Source: Candidatus Nitrosocosmicus sp.
GTDB lineage: Archaea > Thermoproteota > Nitrososphaeria > Nitrososphaerales > Nitrososphaeraceae
Direction: 5' to 3'
DNA length: 64,000 nucleotides
Assembly: GCA_031177355.1 (NCBI GenBank)
Contig: JAPSGR010000006.1
Coordinates: 1-64,000 of the forward strand
Part shown: positions 37,248 to 45,592 of the stretch, in pieces
Position numbering within the stretch: the stretch's first letter is position 1
How the letters are laid out: every line of letters begins with the position of its first letter
Translations under genes and position numbers: made by a program
The notes under the pieces: model-generated
What the model was told of the DNA's origin: nothing
The model's input: the letters and a program-made list of their open reading frames with translations, nothing else
Database searches by the model: none

Positions 37248-38249
37248 TTATAACCAGTGTTGAATTTTAAAGAATTCCTCAACAGGCTCTTTCTTCAATA
37301 ACTTAATTAATGCTATTGCTTGTGGTACAGAAAGTACTGGTTTGGAAAAAAAATTGTCAGTCCCCAGTCTCGGGCATGCTACCTGCACGAATGCATCAAT
37401 TCCTCTAAAATTTTCTAATTTCTCATTAGAAATCTCGGACAAGGCAAGTAATTGAATATTCATCCCCAATTTATTTAATTCTTTCTTAAATTCTAAAGCT
37501 TTGATTTTTGCAAATTGTCCTTCTTTTAGACCAATTATTATTCCAATGGTTCTTGCATCAAGTGCTTTGTATATAGCCAAGATTGCTCTTTTTTTAATAA
37601 CTTCTGCTTCTTCATTTATCTGTGTAAATTCTTCAAAATAAGGATCAAGCATAAATGTAGGTTTTTCAGTAGAAAGAGCGATACCTATTGAATGAAATCT
37701 ACTTTGACCAAGAAATATAAATGCCTCAATGTTATCTTTGATTTTATGCACAGGATGAAACTCACAACCAAATACCTGTGCATCATTTAATTGTCCTCTA
37801 CCCTTTCCTAATTCTACTTTATATCCGTTCTCCTCAAAAATTCTCTTTACGACGTTAATTTGATGTAGGTGTTGACTATCTGTAACCAAAGATATCGTCT
37901 TGTATCGTCCTTTTAATTCACTGGCGCATTTTGTTGCAATGGTGTCAAAGCATATTGTGTCAAAAGCATTTATCATGAACACCTTCTCACCAAAATTTTC
38001 TAAACTTATTGTATGTCCTATATTGAATAGTATATCAGCTCCCAACAAATCTGCGGCCTGAGTATTTAAATCACAAGATCCCCAACTCCTTTCCCCTATG
38101 ATATAGGACGTTATATTAAATTCCCTTTCAATATTCTCGGAAACTTTTTGAATTTTTGGTAACAATGGTTCCGGACCATTTAGAGCTACCGAAAGAGGTC
38201 GTTTTGATCTAATAATATCAAAAATACTATTTTCATCTATCTGAATCAT
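37248..38249 (-). CDS. dph2: Diphthamide biosynthesis enzyme Dph2
   Basis: Radical-SAM-like enzyme that starts diphthamide synthesis on the histidine of elongation factor 2, moving the 3-amino-3-carboxypropyl group of SAM. 333 residues with a cysteine in each of the three lobes: GSCD (about 58), GCEFHPVH (about 150) and VQVACPRLG (about 290), which together bind the [4Fe-4S] cluster. The start is placed at 38249 (MIQIDEN). A tandem duplication upstream repeats these first codons, see the separate entry. Confidence 0.94.
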   Translation of the reverse strand: MIQIDENSIFDIIRSKRPLSVALNGPEPLLPKIQKVSENIEREFNITSYIIGERSWGSCDLNTQAADLLGADILFNIGHTISLENFGEKVFMINAFDTICFDTIATKCASELKGRYKTISLVTDSQHLHQINVVKRIFEENGYKVELGKGRGQLNDAQVFGCEFHPVHKIKDNIEAFIFLGQSRFHSIGIALSTEKPTFMLDPYFEEFTQINEEAEVIKKRAILAIYKALDARTIGIIIGLKEGQFAKIKALEFKKELNKLGMNIQLLALSEISNEKLENFRGIDAFVQVACPRLGTDNFFSKPVLSVPQAIALIKLLKKEPVEEFFKIQHWL

Positions 38250-38276
38250 ATTAAGTATCTATCTGAATCATATTAA
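38236..38276 (-). repeat. Tandem duplication across the dph2 start, creating a six-codon upstream ORF
   Basis: The 19-base unit TCTATCTGAATCATATTAA occurs twice (38236-38254 and 38258-38276) with a 22-base period. On the coding strand each copy begins the same ATG-ATT-CAG-ATA-GAT. The upstream copy (ATG at 38271) runs into a stop after six codons, MIQIDT, ending at 38251, just before the real start at 38249. Confidence 0.75.
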
Positions 38277-38873
38277 TTTTATTTCATTAATATTTTTATG
38301 TATCGTCATAAGAAACAAATGTGTATCTTTTGTCCCTATTTATTAGAGTTAACCATTCCCATTTGAACATTCTATAATCACAATTACTTATTTCTCTATT
38401 ATTATATGATAATATTTTGAATTATTACATGATGGATGATCATATCCTTATCCTTATCCATTGAAACTCAATCCGTTTTTAGATTTCTATTGCAATCCTT
38501 TGTATTTGGAGTGACCATGATTACTATAACAATTGAAAACATGTTACTATGTTTAAGTATTACATAGTTATTGGCACTTGAGAGTCTATTCTTTAATCGG
38601 TTGATAAATTAGACAAGGATTGAAGATGAATATCGATAGAAATGATCTGACCCGTATAAATTATTATATTTAAAAGCAATTTAAATTATAATATTCTCTT
38701 TTGACAATCTGTAGAGCCAAAATATAGTCATACTATTACCTCGGAATATGAATATAATCAATAGTAAGATTATAGTTGTTATATTATTGATTAATTAATT
38801 TAGCCAAACTTCAAAGCACCACAACTTTTTTAAGAAATTTATTGGAGGGGAATTGTAAATCCGCGGAATTTAT
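38277..38873. other. Long intergenic region
   Basis: About 600 bases, very AT-rich, with no supported gene in either strand. It lies upstream of dph2 and downstream of the small regulator, so it should hold the dph2 promoter. TATTATATTTAAAAGC near 38660-38675 and CATTAATATT near 38285 are possible TATA-like stretches, but neither can be called with confidence. I see no RNA gene and no repeats beyond the dph2 duplication. Confidence 0.35.
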
Positions 38874-39251
38874 TTATTGACTTTCTAATAGCTTGTTATT
38901 TAGCAATACAGTACCCTCATTGCCCTTTTCTATAGCTTCATCAACAAATATGTTGACAGTTTCTATCGAATACAGACTTAAAATCTCTACTAATTTAAAG
39001 TTCTTGTTTAATTCATAATTCTTAATTCTTCCTTTAAATTTATTTTCCTTTACGATCTTGTTCTTAACCAACTGAGGCATAATTCTTTGCACAGATCTTA
39101 GTGGTGTATCACTCAAATTACTTAATTCCTTGGAAGTGAATTTAAATTGTTGGTTAATTATTAGAAAGTCAATAATTCTGGCAATATTGTTTCTAAAAAT
39201 TCTTTCAAGTGGTCTATTTTTTAGGAAATCTGCATTAATATCCTCTTCCAT
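38874..39251 (-). CDS. Winged-helix-like transcriptional regulator
   Basis: A 125-residue protein with an HTH in residues about 18-80: IARIIDFLIINQQFKFTSKELSNLSDTPLRSVQRIMPQLVKNKIV, with TPLRSVQRIMPQL as the recognition helix, followed by a wing (KENKFKGRIKNYEL). The tail is helical. The gene is on the same strand as the acetyltransferase that starts upstream, 48 bases apart, so they may be cotranscribed. Target unknown. Confidence 0.75.
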   Translation of the reverse strand: MEEDINADFLKNRPLERIFRNNIARIIDFLIINQQFKFTSKELSNLSDTPLRSVQRIMPQLVKNKIVKENKFKGRIKNYELNKNFKLVEILSLYSIETVNIFVDEAIEKGNEGTVLLNNKLLESQ

Positions 39252-39299
39252 ATTTCTATATAATTATTATTCTATAAATATATTGCGCCAAATTTGGCG

Positions 39300-39743
39300 T
39301 TATAAATCTAATCTCATCATTACTGCTTTTTTCGAGAAGCCTATTTTTTCATAAAATTTAACTACTTTCTCATCACAATCAAGGATGATTTTGTAACATC
39401 CATATTCATTTGAGATTTCTATCAACTTATGAATTAGTTCTTTTCCTACTCCTATTCCTTCAAATCCTTTCCTCGTTGCTACATCTTCAATATGTCCGAC
39501 TCTACCTCCGTTATGAATAAATTTTTGTTCAATTAATAAGGTAGCTGTACCTATTATTTTATGACTCTTTAAATCCTCTGCAACAACTATTATATAATTT
39601 TCATTACCCATTATTTTGTTTATTACCTCTCTCTTTGACTCATCATTTGTATAAATATCACCTACTACAGTTAAATTAGAAAGAGTTTCAAAGAACCCAT
39701 TTTCAAAATCACTTTCGTTTATTTTTCTTATTATAACTGCCAT
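39300..39743 (-). CDS. GNA1-like GNAT acetyltransferase
   Basis: 147 residues, GNAT fold. The stretches VGHIEDVATRKGFEGIGVGK (CoA pyrophosphate loop), YGCYKIILDC and FYEKIGF closely resemble eukaryotic glucosamine-6-phosphate N-acetyltransferase GNA1. If it has that activity, it would feed UDP-GlcNAc synthesis together with the GlmM-like mutase at 49544. Similarity in a GNAT core is not proof of substrate, so this is a strong guess. The start is ATG 39743, next to an AT-rich region. Confidence 0.72.
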   Translation of the reverse strand: MAVIIRKINESDFENGFFETLSNLTVVGDIYTNDESKREVINKIMGNENYIIVVAEDLKSHKIIGTATLLIEQKFIHNGGRVGHIEDVATRKGFEGIGVGKELIHKLIEISNEYGCYKIILDCDEKVVKFYEKIGFSKKAVMMRLDL

Positions 39744-40147
39744 TGATATAGATTAATTCTGTATTATACAAATTATTCTTTATCTTTATCCATTTATCTA
39801 CAAATATTGGATATTTGACTTGCCTCTAATCTAAACAAACAAGCCGTGCAAAAAGATAAATCCTGATGAAAAAACACTAAAACGTCGAATCATTAGAAGA
39901 TACTCTGCTAATTAATAATTATTTAAATCTTATGAAGTATGTTCTCTGATGTTTATTTACATCTCTGTCGAATTTTGTTTTCAATTTATCATATCGGTAA
40001 CTGTTTTGCAAACACAATTTATTTACTATTAGAATTAGACTGTAGAATGTCTTTACCTCATTCACTCGTATAAAGAAATTACATATTCTTTAGAAATGCT
40101 AATTAATATATTTCCTTTACTTAATTATTAGTGTAAAAATAGTATCC
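39744..40147. other. Intergenic region
   Basis: 404 bases between a minus-strand and a plus-strand gene, so it should hold two divergent promoters. It is AT-rich. I see no supported gene, no RNA gene and no strong inverted repeat. Confidence 0.3.
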
Positions 40148-40567
40148 ATGACATCCGAAGTTGAAATTAACAATCCATACAAGAATAAGATGGCTAGAAT
40201 AATGGTAGTAGATGACGAAAAAGATATTCTTAGGATTATTAAGAGGGACCTAGAAATTACAAATGAATTTCAAGTTGAAGTGTTTTCGAGTGGACATGAT
40301 GCGTTGAATTCTTTCAAGAATCATGAATTAGGATATTATGATGTTATTATTACTGATATTCGCATGCCTCGAATGAATGGTTTCGAACTTTATAGACATA
40401 TTAAAGAAATGCGTCCTGACACCAAAATTGCATTTATAACTGCATTTGAAATAAATAGAGATGAATTTACAAAAGTACTTCCTTCTATTGATGTTAAAGA
40501 TTTTATAATTAAGCCAATTGATATGAATGATTTAATCTTCAAAATCAAATCTATGTTGGCAACTTAA
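40148..40567 (+). CDS. Single-domain response regulator
   Basis: 139 residues, all receiver: acid pair D22/D23 (VVDDE), phosphoacceptor D70 in IITDIRMP, T near ITAFE and K122 in IKPID. No output domain. A 15-residue N-terminal extension precedes the first strand. It is 38 bases upstream of the Cache histidine kinase, so the two form a two-component pair with the regulator first. It probably relays phosphate or regulates by protein contact. Confidence 0.92.
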   Translation: MTSEVEINNPYKNKMARIMVVDDEKDILRIIKRDLEITNEFQVEVFSSGHDALNSFKNHELGYYDVIITDIRMPRMNGFELYRHIKEMRPDTKIAFITAFEINRDEFTKVLPSIDVKDFIIKPIDMNDLIFKIKSMLAT

Positions 40568-40605
40568 GAGAAGATTTTGTATCAATTGTATAAATTAAAT
40601 TGTAA

Positions 40606-42420
40606 ATGCTAAGCATAGTACTATCTAGAAATAATATCTTCTTATTGATTCTTGTAATCAGTGTAGGTATTTCATTATCTATCCTCTCTTATCATTATTC
40701 TGGTCTAACAGCTGACCAAATTGGTGAAATTGCTTCTAATGATATTAGGTCAAATGCCATAATCGAAACTGATGGACTTTCTAAGACTTTGTTACATATC
40801 ATTGATCCTGTTTCTACCAATCTGGAAATCTTATCTAAAATCGTCAATTATAGTAATATAGGAGGAACTAAGATAATTATGGATGCAGTTCAGAATTCAA
40901 CAAGATCATTGACTGAAGGATACTATTGGATAAATGAAAACGGCCGCATCGTTTCCATAAGTAATGTTAACTCTAGTATTATTGATTCATACAGTGGTAT
41001 TGATTTAAGTAACAGGGAGTATTTTGTCATTCCTAAAGAAACTCATGCTAGTTACTATAGTAGTGCTATAGAATCAATAGATAAGATCCCTCGACTCTAT
41101 ATATCATTTCCAGTGTTGGAAAGATCAAATGGAGATGTATTTAAGGGTGTAATTGTGGCCTCTATAAAAATACATGAACTAGGACGGTTCCTACAAAGTG
41201 AATTGGCTCCACAAGTTGCTGGGAATGTCGGATTGATGGATAAAAATGGTATTATAATTTATGGAAGTAATCCTTCTCTAATAGGTAAATATTACTTGGG
41301 GGAAGAATTTCAGTCTCTTGTACCAGAAGAAATTAGAGGACCTTATAATTCTCTCTTAGCAAGATCGCTTCAAGGTTCTGCCGGAGCTGAAGATTTAATA
41401 CTGTTTGGAGGAAATAAAACTACTCTTACATATCAACCTGTTTTTATAGGTGGAAAGTATTTGTGGACTCTATTTGTTAGTTCTCCTCACCAATTGGCAG
41501 CCGAGGTTGGCATATTAATCAATAACCAAAAAAACTTTAGTACATTAATGATATTGATAATTGGAGCTGTAGCCCTTGGTATCGCATTTTTGATTCTTTC
41601 TTGGAATAAAAGATTAGAATCAGCCGTAAGCGCTAGAACTATCGAACTAAAGGATGCAAATAATTCCTTAGTTAAATATAACAAGTTGCTGGAATCAGCC
41701 AATGAAAAATTAAGTATTCACGATAAGATGCAAAAAGAATTTATCAATATTGCCGCTCATGAGTTGCGAACTCCCATAATGCCAATTCTTGGAGACGCTA
41801 TATATCTTGAAAAACAATTTGAGGAAGGTAAGAAAGAAGTTAAAGTTGATAGAGAACAAGTCAGCTCCATAATACGGAATGCTAAACGTCTAAGAAGACT
41901 AGCATCCGATATCTTAGATATTACTAAAATTGAAAGCCAGTCACTAAAGCTTAACAAAGAGCGATTTAATCTTAATGACATAATATTGTCAACAATAAGT
42001 GATATAAAGGCCCAGTTATTGAGTAGTAATCCTGAACAGCTTGAAAATCTAATCATTGGTTACGAACCTAAAGATGTTTTCGTCTTTGCTGATAAGAATA
42101 GAATTACCCAGGTTATTTTTAACCTCCTTAGTAACTCTATTAAATTCACTGAAAAAGGCTCTATTGATATCATGGTAAAAATTGAGAATGACTCTACTGG
42201 CACTAACTATGTGGTCGTGAGCATCAGCGATACTGGCCAGGGTATAGATAAGGATATTCTTCCTAGACTTTTTACGAAATTTGCTTCTAAGTCATTTGAG
42301 GGGACAGGATTGGGGTTGTTTATATCCAAAAGCATTATTCACTCTCATGGGGGAAAAATTTGGGCAGTTAATAACCTTGATTTGGGTGCTACCTTTTACT
42401 TTAAAATACCGCAACAATAA
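40606..42420 (+). CDS. Membrane histidine kinase with extracellular Cache sensor domain
   Basis: 604 residues. Two membrane helices (about 10-30 and 312-333) enclose an outside domain of about 280 residues with Cache features (WINENGRIVSISN, NREYF, RLYISFPVLE, GVIVASI, GLMDKNGIIIYGS). A coiled coil (SARTIELKDANNSLVKYNK) leads to HisKA with H385 (FINIAAHELRTPI), then the ATPase domain: N box (LSNSIKF), G1 (DTGQGI) and G2 (GTGLGLF). Cache domains bind small ligands such as amino or organic acids; this one's ligand is unknown. Cotranscribed with the upstream regulator. Confidence 0.92.
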   Translation: MLSIVLSRNNIFLLILVISVGISLSILSYHYSGLTADQIGEIASNDIRSNAIIETDGLSKTLLHIIDPVSTNLEILSKIVNYSNIGGTKIIMDAVQNSTRSLTEGYYWINENGRIVSISNVNSSIIDSYSGIDLSNREYFVIPKETHASYYSSAIESIDKIPRLYISFPVLERSNGDVFKGVIVASIKIHELGRFLQSELAPQVAGNVGLMDKNGIIIYGSNPSLIGKYYLGEEFQSLVPEEIRGPYNSLLARSLQGSAGAEDLILFGGNKTTLTYQPVFIGGKYLWTLFVSSPHQLAAEVGILINNQKNFSTLMILIIGAVALGIAFLILSWNKRLESAVSARTIELKDANNSLVKYNKLLESANEKLSIHDKMQKEFINIAAHELRTPIMPILGDAIYLEKQFEEGKKEVKVDREQVSSIIRNAKRLRRLASDILDITKIESQSLKLNKERFNLNDIILSTISDIKAQLLSSNPEQLENLIIGYEPKDVFVFADKNRITQVIFNLLSNSIKFTEKGSIDIMVKIENDSTGTNYVVVSISDTGQGIDKDILPRLFTKFASKSFEGTGLGLFISKSIIHSHGGKIWAVNNLDLGATFYFKIPQQ

Positions 42421-42547
42421 CCAATTTATCTAATTTTAAACAATAACCTGCTTTAGATCTTTATTTAAATTATAATCAAATAACCGAAGCGATAAACAAA
42501 CTATTGATTTATGTACATTTTCGTTATTTAATTTTGTTAGTGTTTAC

Positions 42548-42766
42548 TTACTGGTTGTTCTCTTTTTCATGCCTTGCTTTTTCCAATCGTCTATTCCACG
42601 CCTTACTTGCGATAAATAACAAAACAATTGTTATCAAAAGTGAAATCTCAAGGATTATGATACTAGTAACTGTGAGTGTGTCAAATATTTGAATTATTAC
42701 AATACCCATTATGTTGCCAGTAATCAAAGCAATAAAAAAAATTTTCACTACCTCTTTCTTTGTCAT
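42548..42766 (-). CDS. Small two-helix membrane protein
   Basis: 72 residues: a basic start, helix one (IFFIALITGNIMGIVIIQIF), a short loop, helix two (IIILEISLLITIVLLFIASKAW) and a charged, basic tail (RRLEKARHEKENNQ). The pattern of hydrophobic segments with a positive end is convincing for a real small membrane protein. A 62-residue frame on the other strand in the same place has no such pattern. Function unknown. Confidence 0.5.
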   Translation of the reverse strand: MTKKEVVKIFFIALITGNIMGIVIIQIFDTLTVTSIIILEISLLITIVLLFIASKAWNRRLEKARHEKENNQ

Positions 42767-42906
42767 TATGTGATAACCTTTTCGTATGATAAAATTAAAT
42801 ATATCTTTATTGAATTGATATATTATATTCCAAAACAGGCTTTACTATTTATGCAAATAGAGCATTGCATTATATATTGCAGAATAACATCTAGATTAAA
42901 GTCATC

Positions 42907-43101
42907 TTAGGGATGATTGTTAAAAACTATCAAATCTGATATTATCAAGTCAAATCCTCCTGTACCAATGTCTCCACCCTGCATATGTAAATTCTTAGTT
43001 GTTCATGTATCTGAATTGGCCTCGGCATCTAATTCTGAACCGTAGCAGTTGATTCCGCTGTCATTGAGTCTACAGAAAGCTTCAATAAAACTATGTTGAT
43101 T
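42907..43101 (-). pseudogene. Possible remnant of a small gene, interrupted by one TGA
   Basis: In the 409-base gap 42767-43175, one minus-strand frame reads 32 codons (NQHSFIEAFCRLNDSGIN...AEANSDT), a TGA at 43005-43003, and another 31 codons (TTKNLHMQGGDIGTGGFDL...) to a TAA at 42909-42907. No start codon is visible in the first part. Its base composition is richer in GC than the flanks. It may be a decayed gene or chance. Nothing else is seen in the gap. Confidence 0.2.
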
Positions 43102-43175
43102 TTATATTTATTGTTAATCCAATAACAACTTCCAAACTGCATACTATTTATCTAATTAGTACCTAGTCATCGTTA

Positions 43176-43718
43176 ATGGTATCTGATAAAACTATAGCCT
43201 TAGATCTTGATTCAGTTTTAGCCGACGTAATGCAAATTTGGTTGGAAGAATATAATACCATTTTCCACACTACTTTTAAAAAAGAGGATATATCTGATTG
43301 GCATATTTATAATATATTACCTATAAGTAAGGAAGAAATTTCCAATTTATTTATAACGGTTTGGAAAAACCGATGGCAAGATATTCCTCCTACTAGTAAT
43401 GATATTGCTGATGTGACAGACCAATTATTAGATCGAGGATTTAGAATTTCCATTATCACAAAAAGGGAACGGGTTACCATGCCATTTGTATCCTATTGGC
43501 TTGATCTTTACGAAATATCCTTCAGTGATATCGTCTTTATATTCGATGATGCATCAAAAAATCATTATCCGTTCTTTCTTTTAGTGGATGATTCTCCAAT
43601 CAATGTGAAGGAGATTCTATCTCCTAAAAAAATAGTCGTTTTTGATCAACCCTGGAATAGATTGTTAACATCCTATACGAGGATCAAGAAATTGAATCAG
43701 TTAATTAATTTATTGTAA
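43176..43718 (+). CDS. HAD-superfamily 5'(3')-nucleotidase-like phosphatase
   Basis: 180 residues. HAD motif I is ALDLDSVLADV (residues about 8-18), with two aspartates in D-x-D; motif II is SIITKR; motif III/IV is FLLVDDSPINVKEI with a K in the intervening ISPKKIVVF region. The DLDSVLAD form is the mark of 5'-nucleotidases of the NT5C/YorS type, which remove phosphate from (deoxy)nucleotides. A cap insertion (EEYNTIFHTTFKKEDIS) follows motif I. ATG at 43176. Substrate is a guess. Confidence 0.8.
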   Translation: MVSDKTIALDLDSVLADVMQIWLEEYNTIFHTTFKKEDISDWHIYNILPISKEEISNLFITVWKNRWQDIPPTSNDIADVTDQLLDRGFRISIITKRERVTMPFVSYWLDLYEISFSDIVFIFDDASKNHYPFFLLVDDSPINVKEILSPKKIVVFDQPWNRLLTSYTRIKKLNQLINLL

Positions 43719-43719
43719 T

Positions 43720-44040
43720 TCATATGATTGTCTCTTTATCTGTCTTTCTATCTAACTCAATAAACATTCTATTTATTGTTGAAGTTAGCCCATTATAATT
43801 ACTCAGAAAATCACAAATTTCATCAAAAACATCCTTATTGGATGTTGGTTTCTCTAAATAATCTAACTCTATTTCCTCTTTTTCTGTTTTCATATATATT
43901 GTTAATAGATACTCTTTTGGTCTAGTTTTTTCCTCCTTTTTGTACTGCCTAATTTCGATTTTCCTTACCATTCTTCCTTCAATAATATATTTATGATCTA
44001 AAATTACCTTAGTTTTAATTAAGTTTGACGATGATTTCAT
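43720..44040 (-). CDS. Hypothetical protein
   Basis: 106 residues, strongly charged, with alternating strands (KVILDHKYIIEGRMVRKIEIRQY) and a helix (NKDVFDEICDFLSNYNGL). I do not recognise it. It begins at ATG 44040, with a palindrome 19-35 bases upstream and TATATAT further upstream. It ends next to the HAD gene on the other strand. Confidence 0.5.
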   Translation of the reverse strand: MKSSSNLIKTKVILDHKYIIEGRMVRKIEIRQYKKEEKTRPKEYLLTIYMKTEKEEIELDYLEKPTSNKDVFDEICDFLSNYNGLTSTINRMFIELDRKTDKETII

Positions 44041-44058
44041 ATTCTGTATATAAGTAAA

Positions 44059-44075
44059 AGTTCTCTAAGAGAACT
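44059..44075 (-). promoter_or_regulatory. 17-base perfect palindrome between two minus-strand genes
   Basis: AGTTCTCT-A-AGAGAACT, eight-base arms around one base. On the minus strand it is followed by TTTTACTTA, so it could end the transcript of the PurF-like gene. It also sits between the TATATAT stretch (44076-44083) and the start of the small gene at 44040, where an operator would be. Either use is possible. Confidence 0.5.
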
Positions 44076-44089
44076 ATATATCGTTTTTA

Positions 44090-45469
44090 CTATTTATACT
44101 CCAAGAATCGTATCCACTCAGGGAACCACAACTGACTTTCCTTTATTTCAATTCCCTTGGCTAAAATTTCAGGAGAATTGTATAATACCGAATCAACTCC
44201 TAAATCTAAAGCTATTTCCTTGTTTAAATCATCAATATATGATATTTTGCCGATATATTTTCTACCTAGTAGATCTTTTTGCTGAGTGTATAGTCCAACT
44301 TGTCTACCATCGACTGTGGGAACATAACTTACCAATACATGTATTTCATTTACATTGGATTTCCTTAAATAATAAACAGTTTCTATAATTGTTCCTCCAG
44401 TCTGTATTGTACCTTGAATTGAAAGAATATTTTTTTTATTGGTAACTGGTTCTATGATAAATTTGAGGGTTTTACCATTGGATAATAATTTGTTCTTACT
44501 TACTTGTTCTGAATAATCTATCATGGGGTCTGAATCGTCATACCTGTCCTTTATGATGCCTTCTACCATCTCTATTTTCTTTTTACTATTTCTAAAACCT
44601 AAGTTTAATCCCAGAGCCATGGGTCGTGTATAATCCGGCTCAGCGAGAATTAAGTCTGCATCAGCAATTTTGCTCGATAAGAATTGTGCCTGAACCTTTC
44701 CAATGTTTTTTCTTATGGAGTAAATGCTCTTACCATTAAAGATACTCGACACGTGTGATTCTCGAATAAACTCAAATGGATCCATTAAAATTCTGTTTTT
44801 GTCCAATTGTGTAAGGATTTCCATTCCAGAATTGGAATTAATGCGGATTAACTGCCCGGGATTAATTTCTCTTAACTTTAATGAGGGAAAAAAACTTTCA
44901 ATGTAATTTTCAGAAGTAACAAGAAAATTCGCTTCACTCTCTTCTTTTCCTAAAAAAAGTGGCTTAAATCCTGTACTATTTCTAAAAACATAAATTTCAT
45001 TTTCTATATTTATGACATAGTTTCCTCTCAAATGTCTATCCAGAAATTCAGCTGCCTTGGATGGATCTTTTCTTATCATAAGTAATTCTCTAAAAATATG
45101 GTGGATTTGATCAAAAGGTTCAAAATTCTTCCTTTTCATTAAAGGGTGGGTTAACAATTTATCTAGATCAATGAAAAATCCATCTAAAGCGAAATTCGTT
45201 TTCTCTATTCTTCTTGCCTTTGGTTTCTTTTTTGACAAATGGCCCACTATAGCGTACATGGGATTATTCAGCTGCCTTGTAACTTTTTCATGAATTACAT
45301 CAAATGCTGGTAATGATCCATATCCATTTACCTCAAATTTTCCTGCACTTATTTTCCAATAAGCCTTACCACGATGCTGGAGTAATTGCATCCCTCGAAA
45401 GACTTGGTAAACTGATTTCTCATTGTTCGCTTTATCCATCATCCTGCATGATGCAATAATACCCCCCAT
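44090..45469 (-). CDS. PurF-like protein with lost catalytic residues
   Basis: 459 residues with the layout of amidophosphoribosyltransferase: an N-terminal glutaminase domain (QHRGK 31-35, IVGHLSKK, STGFKPLF 165-172) and a phosphoribosyltransferase domain. The catalytic sites are altered. The start reads MGGIIASC, so the nucleophile Cys after Met is a glycine. PDSG becomes PDYT (278-281), the NRYxxRTF region becomes DRYDDSDP (308-315), and VDDSIVRGTT becomes IQGTIQTGGT (351-360). So it is probably not a PurF enzyme but a regulator or partner protein. A normal purF is not in this window. ATG at 45469. Confidence 0.85.
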   Translation of the reverse strand: MGGIIASCRMMDKANNEKSVYQVFRGMQLLQHRGKAYWKISAGKFEVNGYGSLPAFDVIHEKVTRQLNNPMYAIVGHLSKKKPKARRIEKTNFALDGFFIDLDKLLTHPLMKRKNFEPFDQIHHIFRELLMIRKDPSKAAEFLDRHLRGNYVINIENEIYVFRNSTGFKPLFLGKEESEANFLVTSENYIESFFPSLKLREINPGQLIRINSNSGMEILTQLDKNRILMDPFEFIRESHVSSIFNGKSIYSIRKNIGKVQAQFLSSKIADADLILAEPDYTRPMALGLNLGFRNSKKKIEMVEGIIKDRYDDSDPMIDYSEQVSKNKLLSNGKTLKFIIEPVTNKKNILSIQGTIQTGGTIIETVYYLRKSNVNEIHVLVSYVPTVDGRQVGLYTQQKDLLGRKYIGKISYIDDLNKEIALDLGVDSVLYNSPEILAKGIEIKESQLWFPEWIRFLEYK

Positions 45470-45592
45470 TAAATTCCAGAGTTGATTTATCCATTGAATG
45501 ATAAATGTTTTGATGTTTCAAATTGTTGTGTAATTATTAATTTACATCTTATAAAGTAAATATATATTCTAATTCTTGCAATCTTTCTTCTA

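Noticed and set aside
38277..38873. Possible small RNA in the 600-base gap
   Set aside because: No GC-rich segment, no stable inverted repeat, and no clear promoter-terminator pair could be seen.
39860..39900. CTGATGA-like box that might belong to a C/D guide RNA
   Set aside because: No matching D box at the expected distance; a single such heptamer is expected by chance.
42504..42692. Plus-strand frame of 62 codons opposite the small membrane protein
   Set aside because: The minus frame has a clear two-helix pattern with a basic tail, whereas this one has no promoter or regular pattern.
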